DNA from: Amoebophrya sp. A120
Taxonomy: Eukaryota; Sar; Dinophyceae; Syndiniales; Amoebophryaceae
Assembly (NCBI GenBank): GCA_905178155.1
Contig: CAJINV010000003.1
Span: forward strand, 6,815,612-6,879,611
Reading direction: 5' to 3'
DNA length: 64,000 nt
In this document: positions 57,701 through 64,000 of the stretch, piece by piece
How positions within the stretch are numbered: position 1 is the first letter of the stretch
How the letters are laid out: each line of letters opens with the position of its first letter
Position numbers and translations under genes: made by a program
Notes under the pieces: model-generated
What the model was told of the DNA's origin: nothing
What the model saw: only the letters and a program-made list of their open reading frames with translations
The model's database searches: none

Positions 57701-60528
57701 CTCTTTCTCGACAGGGGCTTTTAGGGGCGATAATGCCCCTAATTTTTAAATTTTAATTTGCCTGCCGCACGCTACAATTCAAAAAACATGCCGCTTTTTG
57801 AAATTTTGCGAGAGTTCCCCCCCTCGTAGCAAGAGCATTTGGTGCAAAATTAGGCCGCCGCGGGCCTCAACATTGCTCCGACGGCCGCGATTGGCAGCCT
57901 CGTAGCGCCAGCTGCTCGCTGCATATCCAACGCGCAGACATCGCTCGATATCAATGGGGCGCGCGAGTTGGCTGTGTTCGCCTAAAAATGGCTTTAGCGC
58001 ACGCACGCATTATTTGCATCGCTTCTGCACTTTTTAGACAGCGCAACACGCCTCGGCGTGGGCGCTACTCATCGAAAGCCGAAACGGCTAGGACAGGACA
58101 CCTGCTGGCGCACTTTGGGTGCCCTGTCGTATGAAACCGCCCGACCTTGTGTTGGGCCAGTTCTACTGCACTGGCCCGTAGGCGCGCAGTCGTCTGTGCA
58201 GACATGGAATTGGCTGGGGCTCGCCCCCTTCTTTCGTAGGTCTCCACTGAGGAGGAGATGCTGCGGGCGCTTCGGCCGCGTTTTCGCAAGGCAGCTTCGA
58301 CGCTATTCGTTTCCACGATTGCGACGCAGTTGCACTTATCGGCATCAAACAAGCGTCGCTATTTCCAGCGACCACTTGAGATGTCGGATCTGCTAATTTA
58401 TTCCGCGAGGACCTGCAGATCTTGATCCTCTTTTTGGCATTTGTCGTTTGCGTGCGCTCTATTTGTGCGATTTTTGACCTCTTGATTTAGCCTTTTTTGA
58501 TCAACTGCCTGATCTTTTTTCTGTAGGCATTTCAGTGGTCAAATCAATCGCGAAATTTTGCTTGAGCGCAAATTTTTTGGACTGGCATGGCTCTATCTAG
58601 CCGGGAGAGTCCATCTAGCACGTGTGAGCATGATTCCTCATGTCCACGTGCCATAGGCGATCGATCGAACGACTAAAATTAACCTAAATTTAACGAGTGA
58701 AATACAAATGCTTTTATTAAGTATCTATGTTTATCATTATCTCTTACTCAATGAAAAAAGGCGGCTCTCAGCTGCAAAGGATGCAGATTTTCACGACTGG
58801 GCAACGAATCAGTTCAGCAGTTTCGTCAAGCTCAAGGTCGCTTAGCACAATCAAAATGCTGTCCAAAAACGGCTCTTGTCCTAATAAAAACAGCAAGCAA
58901 GAAGGCGCCGATGCCGAGGAACAAGTAAGTACCTGCCTATGAATCCATGTGCCGCGTTCTCTATTGTTATAAAAGCAAAGTGCGTGATACTTCTTCATCT
59001 TGTACCAGTAAGCGATGTTAATAATAATATACCTTGTTCTGTATTTCCCTTGGTCGTTTGGCCTTCCTCCTCCTGCAGATTAGCAAAAAGTGGAGCCTTA
59101 TGACGCATGTCGCGTTCCCGTCGCCCCAGCTGCGGTGCGTCTACAGTTATAATGAGAGCTTGGAACCCGAGTTTCTCGGCCTTGAGGACTACCTTTTCCG
59201 TCACTCGCCGGTCTGGATTTACATACAACTGCCACCACTGGGTCATGCTAGCGGCCCTCGCGTCTGCCATCTCTTGCATCGAGCAAGAAGCCAATGTGGG
59301 GCACATCTGCGTCATCTGGTGAGAGATCGTCATCGTTCAATGTATTATATCGTTCCTTCTTCTGGAAAAATCAATGAATACAGTGATGCATGTGAAGGTA
59401 AATGTTGCAAATGCAACCAAGCGACGCTGACGCATGCTGATGCAAAGACTTACGAGTACGGTAGTGGCAATGGTGAGATCGCTGCTTCGACTTCTTTTCG
59501 AAGGCGCCAAACCCGAAAGCGGGGCGTTTGTCCTAGCGTAAAGGTATTGACGCAGCAGGTGAGTGCTGCGTAAGCGGAAAAACTAACTGACTCTAACACA
59601 GAACTAGCAAAGGAAGCGACGTCTCTGTCCTACGGACGACTTTTAAGTAAATCTATACCCCCATCTTTCCTGCGGCCCGGGTTATCGCCACTTCCCCGTC
59701 GGGGTGGTAAAGCTTTCCAAGAGCAGTGGCAGACACGTAAAATGGAAGGTGGTGTGTGCTTTTCGCGTCAAAACAGGTTCCAGGGACACGAAGGGAGATG
59801 TCTCGTACGTTGCGCAGGATCCGCGGCCGAAGAAACACTCGCTGAAACGCCTTGGAATTCTCCCGATACGAGACTTCGTCGTCGCCTGCAGAGACGAGGT
59901 AGGCCCACGCCTCGGCACTTACGTTGCTCGCCGCTACCATTTCCATGTCATAGATGTTCAAAATTTGGGAAAGCCGCGGCTTACTCTTCTGTTTTCGCGA
60001 GCGGGACGAGACCACTGCAGGCTGCGAGACTTCAGTCGTTCGTGGCGCCGGCTGTCGTGGTAGTGGTTTTCCTGGGGCCGTGGCTGCTGGGATATCTGCT
60101 TCGTCATGGTCAACATCTCGCGAAGTCATGATGTCTTGCTGGCCTGCCGAGGAGGAGTTTGACCGCAAAGCTTCGCTGGCAGCGACTCCCGGACGCCCTG
60201 TGTCGGATGCTGGTCCTCGTGCTACAACTTCATCTCCGGGCTTCGAGCAAAACTTACCGACAAGCCGCACGTCTGCAGGGAGCTGATCCTCATCGAGCAT
60301 GTCGCGATTATGCACGGCCGCAAATCCGACGGTGCCGTCCGCGCCGGCAAAACGCAGCAGGACCGCCTTGCCACCTGGGTGCGTGTTCACAAAATGCGTA
60401 AAATCGTACACCCAACCGTACAGAACCAACCAGCAATCGGTCTCAGTCTGGTGCGCCAGCAACTCTGCTCCGCTTACTTCTTTATGAACGACGACGAGCC
60501 CCCCACTGCTAGTTGTACAAGCAGCCAT
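54760..60528 (-). CDS. Flavocytochrome b2-type L-lactate dehydrogenase (cytochrome b5 plus FMN domain)
   Basis: It oxidises L-2-hydroxy acids, typically lactate, and passes electrons through heme to cytochrome c. Exons: 60528 to about 59656, about 59310-59031, about 56770-56372, about 55945-55876, and the 3' region 55242-54760 interrupted by element I. Residues about 20-85 are a cytochrome b5 domain with heme ligands His50 (HPGG) and His73 (AAVHNRDM). The FMN domain shows AWAYLVSAGDDEVSYRENS, PRILRNVRDIS, TLASCSMQEMADA, QLYVNPDR, VDAPQLGRRERDMR, LKGIQTGEDA, VSNHGGRQLD (catalytic His and Arg), LVDGGVRRGGDVFKALAL and GRPFIYGLAAYGEEGVKR. It ends with a recognisable ELTMVMRLIGCASIADIRPE once elements I and J are removed. 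All catalytic motifs are intact. A 2.3-kb intron (59030-56771) holds another ORF and a TIR element. Confidence 0.9.
54939..55200. mobile_element. Introner-like element I (262 bp, family 1)
   Basis: It starts TATCAAATGTAAAAGTGTC and ends GACATTTTTGCAATGCATA, closely matching element C at both ends (GTGTCTGGGTCTGGAAGATT and complement). The perfect duplication is CATCG (54934-54938 and 55201-55205). Excision restores L-T-M-V-M-R in the conserved C-terminus of flavocytochrome b2. Confidence 0.92.
55243..55875. mobile_element. Introner-like element J (633 bp, family 3)
   Basis: The ends TATTACAATGAAAAATGCCC and the complement of TATTGTGAGGAAAAATCCCC match inverted through CTCCCCATATC. The perfect duplication is TTCAC (55238-55242 and 55876-55880). 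Excision restores E-E-G-V-K-R-V-I. A 15-bp direct repeat GATGCTGGATTTGTG inside it (about 55285 and 55600) brackets about 300 bp, suggesting a second insertion within the element. Confidence 0.88.
56789..57346 (-). CDS. ORF nested in a flavocytochrome b2 intron (hypothetical)
   Basis: A 185-codon frame with its own ATG and an upstream in-frame stop. It reads FPVLYFPNNPARANCKVLWN, then a long helical, charged region (KDVKATGRILAILQLLVAEQ) and a glycine-rich end. Its stop lies only about 20 bp before the 3' splice site of the host intron, on the same strand. The composition looks coding. No family is recognised. It could be a nested gene, a relic gene carried in by the neighbouring TIR element, or an alternative exon. 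Confidence 0.5.
   Translation of the reverse strand: MTTLDQVRFEAEQGERFPVLYFPNNPARANCKVLWNKFVAEKLADGSQNPDVIVDIFLRKAFASAVFEIHGTEITTQEADGSVIKDVLTETSMASLSEVARVNSTRAELKDVKATGRILAILQLLVAEQKEKKEQDAVRKMNDAVRMMANGAGSGAGGAAMPKKILSFKCSAQSRSRVLILSNTV
57479..58655. mobile_element. Putative degenerate TIR element (1177 bp)
   Basis: The left end TATGG...TTGAGGAATCACGTTC...GGCTAGATG and the right end (complement) TATGG...ATGAGGAATCATGCTC...TGCTAGATG match over about 43 bp with gaps. It starts TATGG and ends CCATA like the smaller elements, but no 5-bp duplication is visible (TACAG versus GGCGA). It lies in the large flavocytochrome b2 intron. No transposase is seen. Confidence 0.5.
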
Positions 60529-61489
60529 GATGTTGGTGTCACTGATCGATTTCGCCGATTGTCTTCTCTTCCAGGAATGTCGCGGTGGGGGTTGCTGTGG
60601 ATCACGTGGTCAATCGTTCTGCATACAACTGAATCGTCTCAACGGGGGAAGGCTAGTCTTCCGAAATCAAACCTTCCATAAATATTCTTCAAAAAAAAGC
60701 AATACAGGTCGCACAGACACAGCAGGTGCAGGTAAAGCATTATCATACTTATATTATATCATACAATGAAACTTCTACCGAAACAACTTCTATGGGGTGC
60801 AGTTCACTATGTGGCTCTGAAGCAAATATCGATCGTCTCAAAAGGATTCATGCGCAGTGCACCGCATTGTGGCTCCAAATGTGAGAGTCATCAAATGGCT
60901 GCTCGCTCGTTTTGATTTTCAGTTGCAATTCACGAATACAACTCAACTCACAGCCAACATGGCAAAAGGATAACGAAGGATGTGTGTCTTTTTGTGTGCA
61001 AATAATGATCGAACACACTACATGGTTGCATTGGGTGCTCGAGCAATCGCCATCCGATTAATGGCACCACAACAGTTTCACAGAAGCGGACAGAGTTAAC
61101 TCCAAGAGACTACTAGCGCGCATGCAGAAACAGAGACGAGGGAGCAGGCATAAGCAACCCTTATTGATTCATTTCTGTCAGAATGACAATCAGACTCCGG
61201 CAGCCCCCACAGCTCAAAATAACAGCAGAACTCGAAATTATGAGAAAGCACACTTCGCTTTCGTACGGGATGAAATGCTTTTCGTAATTTTTTTCCGTGA
61301 TGGTTCAAAGAAGGAAAAGAAAATCATAGCGATTTAGAGTGGTATAATAGGCAACCACAGGCGGGCGCTCTTCCATTCTTCTTGCTCTACGTCCTTTGAT
61401 CTTATACTATGAATCATGAAAACAGAGCACCAGAAGCATCTCAGAGCAAAGGAATGGATGCGCACCTTTGACGTACCGTAGCGACGAAC
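60529..61489. other. Intergenic region, nothing recognised
   Basis: This is spacer upstream of the lactate dehydrogenase start. It holds only short frames on both strands and no inverted-repeat ends. Confidence 0.45.
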
Positions 61490-61536
61490 ATGACGCCCGT
61501 TTCTTCAGCCTTCTCCTTGAAGCTCGATCAGGAAAA

Positions 61537-61722
61537 AAACGAAGACACGACTGAGCTTACAAGTTGCTCAACTTGTGTGGGAGCGGCTGGCTTCTCGTCG
61601 TCACCTGAAAACTGCAAGTACGCGATGCCGTGCACCGACGGGACGTGCTGTATGTACTCCATGTTTTTATACATCTGAAGCTGGCGGTGACTTTGCGGCG
61701 CAATCAAAGTAATATGCTCCCT
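61537..61722 (-). CDS. Short hypothetical exon
   Basis: An open stretch after a CACAG acceptor near 61723 reads EHITLIAPQSHRQLQMYKNM, then EYIQHVPSVHGIAYLQFSGD, and ends at a stop. It may be the last exon of the beta-propeller gene to the right, which would then continue past 62101, or a separate small gene. The family is not recognised. Confidence 0.35.
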
Positions 61723-62100
61723 GTGAGAGTGAAGTGAGACCGTGACCGTGTCAAGTCTTAAATCTCAATCTCGCACTCGTTTTATCTGGTAGCGCTAGCG
61801 TGGATACTACATCAATGAACTACATCTACTAGAAGGTACACGACCCCTGAACCAGCACAACACTGCACCCTAAACGCGCACTGTGAGTGTAGTAGTTTCA
61901 TTGTAGTTTCATATGCTCGTTGTATACTTACTTTAACTATATCTGCTTTTTTAGTCTACTTCTATTCTATGTCTGATGACCAACATGCTGAAAATTACAG
62001 GTCGGTGCCTCGCTGGGTACGGAAGCCTTGCAAGAGACAAAGTCTTCACCACATATCGGACGACTACAACAGGGTGGAGTCACCGCCAGACTGCGTACAA

Positions 62101-64000
62101 CTATTCCGTTTCGTACTTGTGCGCCCGAGTATCTCCTGCGGGAATCTTAAAGACCCCTCCCATGCCGTCCTTGGTGGGTTTGTGGGAGTCGACTACGTAC
62201 ACGCTGCCGTCGCCGTCCCAAAGCAGACTTTCCGGCTTCACGGCATCTTTGGTGACGGGCAAGCAGGAGTTCGGGTTAAACCAGTCGCAGCGGGGGTATT
62301 TCTGTCCCTTGGGGGAGACAAACACGGTCTCTCCAGACGCGAAGAAAACGTTCTTGGCGGAGAGACACAGTGCGTGTACGCCATTCGTCGTGTTGGCCAC
62401 TTCGAATAATGCGGCACTCTCCCCGGCCAGGGGCTCGGGGAGAATGTGTGCCGTGTCCGCACTGGTGCTGAGCAGCGCGACTTTCACACCTTCTTCAGGT
62501 GCTGATTTCATCTCGTCGGCCGCCGCTGGGCGGGCCAAAAAATCTGTTTCGCGCACGGCCTGCGCATCACCCCACCCGTAGGTCGCCTCCGAAGTCCGGT
62601 GCGAGTCCAGTTTCGGGGCCGGCTTCGGCGCGGCGTGCGCAGGAACAAGGGGTCCCCGCACAACGGTCGGATTGGCGCCATCGCCGCCGGCGGCCGCGTT
62701 GCCCCAGTAAACGTGGTTGGTGTGCTATGAGAGTGCGAACAGAACAACAACAGCTCCCGGTCCGACTTGCATTCGTCCTCATAATTTCACAGTGCGAAGA
62801 ACGTTTACCACGAATATTACGGAAGCATTGGCAGATGCAGTCTCAGTCATCCTTTCTGCAACGTGAAGCAGCTATGTAGCAGTAGTGCCGCTAATATCCT
62901 AATTCTGGCGGGCCGGCTTGAAGAAACAGATTTAGCCTCTGGCTCTGCCAACACAACCACAACCCGGGCCGAAACAAAAAGGCGTTCGAGAGTCGATTTA
63001 GCCGTCTGATGATCGGAAATCATGTTCGAATTCAATTTATTTACCAAAACAATCATTGTTATACAAGTACAACATTAGAGACGCATTTAGATTTATCCGA
63101 CCTGCATAAATAAAAAGAACCGACTCGTCATTGAAGTCTAAAGTCAGTGTTCAGTGTAAAGCAAATCCGTGAAGAGGGCGGAGACAGGGTAGTAAGTTGA
63201 CTAATTGTGCACTCGGATACGTCCACTGCCAGGGGTCCGGGGGCGGCCAGCCGGCTCGCGCCGGCAAACCCGGCGTCGTACAGCAGGGTTGGGTTGAAGA
63301 AGCGCGCACTCTCAAAGGCGGCGCGCGGCTGCAAGAACACCGCTTTCGCCGCCATCGCGTCGGGCGGGGGCAGCAGCAGCTTCCCGTCGAAGTAGAGGTC
63401 TCCCTCTTTGGATACTGCAATGCCGTCGGCCTCGACGGAGTCCACCGCCAGGTTCTGATGCCCATCAGTGATCGTATGGCATTCTCAAAGGTTTTTACGT
63501 GAATTTTGGAAGCAAGAATGGCACAGGGACAGGCACAGAGTGGAAAATCCCGGTCCCGGACAACGACAAGATCGTGCTTCCTGCATGACAAATCTGGCGG
63601 TGGCAGCGCACATTTGCATGTTATTAACCGCGTCGCAAGCTGGTACTAAGTCACGAGAGCCAGCTTGAAGATTATGTTGATTTTGACACTAGAGGCTCTA
63701 CAAGAAAAAATCCAGCCGATGAAATTATACAACGGCGATCAATGTAGCACTTGAGAACGCCATAAATCAACTTCCCTGCCTGGAGCTCCGCTAGGTTGTA
63801 GTACACGATCTTCCCAAGCCCGCTGTCCGCCACAAACAGCCGCATGCGGTCCGGGTCGACGACGACTAAATACCACGGAGAAAAAAGCTAGCATAATATC
63901 AACTGAATTATCATACTTGATGTCATGATGGGGGCACCCGGAGCACTCACCTGCGAAACGGAGACAAATTTTCATTTTTAGGGTATGATAGATAAGTTTT
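62101..64000 (-). CDS. Beta-propeller (NHL-like) protein, partial at the right edge
   Basis: Three exons are seen. About 63868-63770 reads VVVDPDRMRLFVADSGLGKI and VYYNLAELQAGK. About 63455-63160 reads AVDSVEADGIAVSKEGDLYF and later RLAAPGPLAVDVSE. About 62725-62101 reads TNGVHALCLSAKNVFFASGE, SLLWDGDGSVYVVDS and FKIPAGDTRAHKYETE before a stop. The recurrent 'DG(x)VYVVDS' and 'ADSGLGKI' phrases are blade signatures of NHL or SMP-30-like propellers, which serve as binding scaffolds or hydrolases. The gene continues beyond 64000, so its N-terminus, any signal peptide and the total blade number are unknown. Confidence 0.65.

Noticed and set aside
63470..63760. A twelfth introner element in the beta-propeller gene
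   Set aside because: The right end resembles GCCATA followed by CGATC, but the left flank gives CGTTG, with no matching 5-bp duplication and no clear inverted ends.
1..64000. Search by eye for tRNA, rRNA, CRISPR arrays and dinoflagellate spliced-leader sequence
   Set aside because: No tRNA T-loop box in context, no rRNA segment, no spacer-repeat array and no recognisable spliced-leader gene were found.

Overview
The window looks like nuclear DNA of a syndinian (parasitic) dinoflagellate, most likely Amoebophrya or a close relative. This is inferred from sequence character, not from a database match. All protein genes I can recognise lie on the minus strand, giving one 64-kb unidirectional array, which is a dinoflagellate habit. 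Genes are short-spaced and intron-rich. Many introns are small mobile elements with terminal inverted repeats (TIRs) and 5-bp target-site duplications (TSDs), matching the invasive 'introner elements' I recall being reported for Amoebophrya.

Layout from left to right (transcription runs right to left): a ubiquitin-specific protease with a UIM (721-6810); the C-terminal half of an exostosin-like glycosyltransferase (8883-10962); a DYRK-family kinase (10990-about 13060); Cys-rich exons (14698-15206); the N-terminal half of an exostosin-like glycosyltransferase with an in-frame TGA (15297-18262); a Rab GTPase whose intron holds about 2 kb of satellite arrays (18913-22300); a long low-complexity gene with a Tudor-like module (24724-30997); a coiled-coil protein (32392-33888); cytosolic aspartyl-tRNA synthetase with an N-terminal GST-like domain (34623-38745); a U-box/coiled-coil protein (39657-43614); weakly supported exons around a 954-bp perfect-TIR element (44679-46913); a P-loop protein (47105-48270); mitochondrial [2Fe-2S] ferredoxin (49209-50069); an enkurin-domain protein (51654-53587); flavocytochrome b2-type lactate dehydrogenase with a nested ORF and a TIR element in its intron (54760-60528); a short exon near 61500; and a beta-propeller (NHL-like) gene running off the right edge (62101-64000).

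The main discovery is the intron system. I find eleven elements (A-K) in four sequence families. All begin TA and end TA. Each is flanked by a 5-bp direct repeat (perfect in nine; 4/5 in two). For nine of them, deleting the element plus one repeat copy restores an uninterrupted reading frame, often through a recognisable motif (USP, DYRK, AspRS, flavocytochrome b2). Only one of those nine can be read as a GT-AG intron; ordinary GT-AG introns coexist in the same genes.

Functionally the genes cover ubiquitin signalling (USP, U-box), cilium or flagellum structure (enkurin, possibly the coiled-coil gene), vesicle traffic (Rab), translation (AspRS), surface glycans (exostosin halves) and mitochondrial electron transfer (ferredoxin, flavocytochrome b2). 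No operon-like functional grouping is apparent. Exon borders were read by hand and can be off by a few bases; no tRNA, rRNA or CRISPR was recognised.
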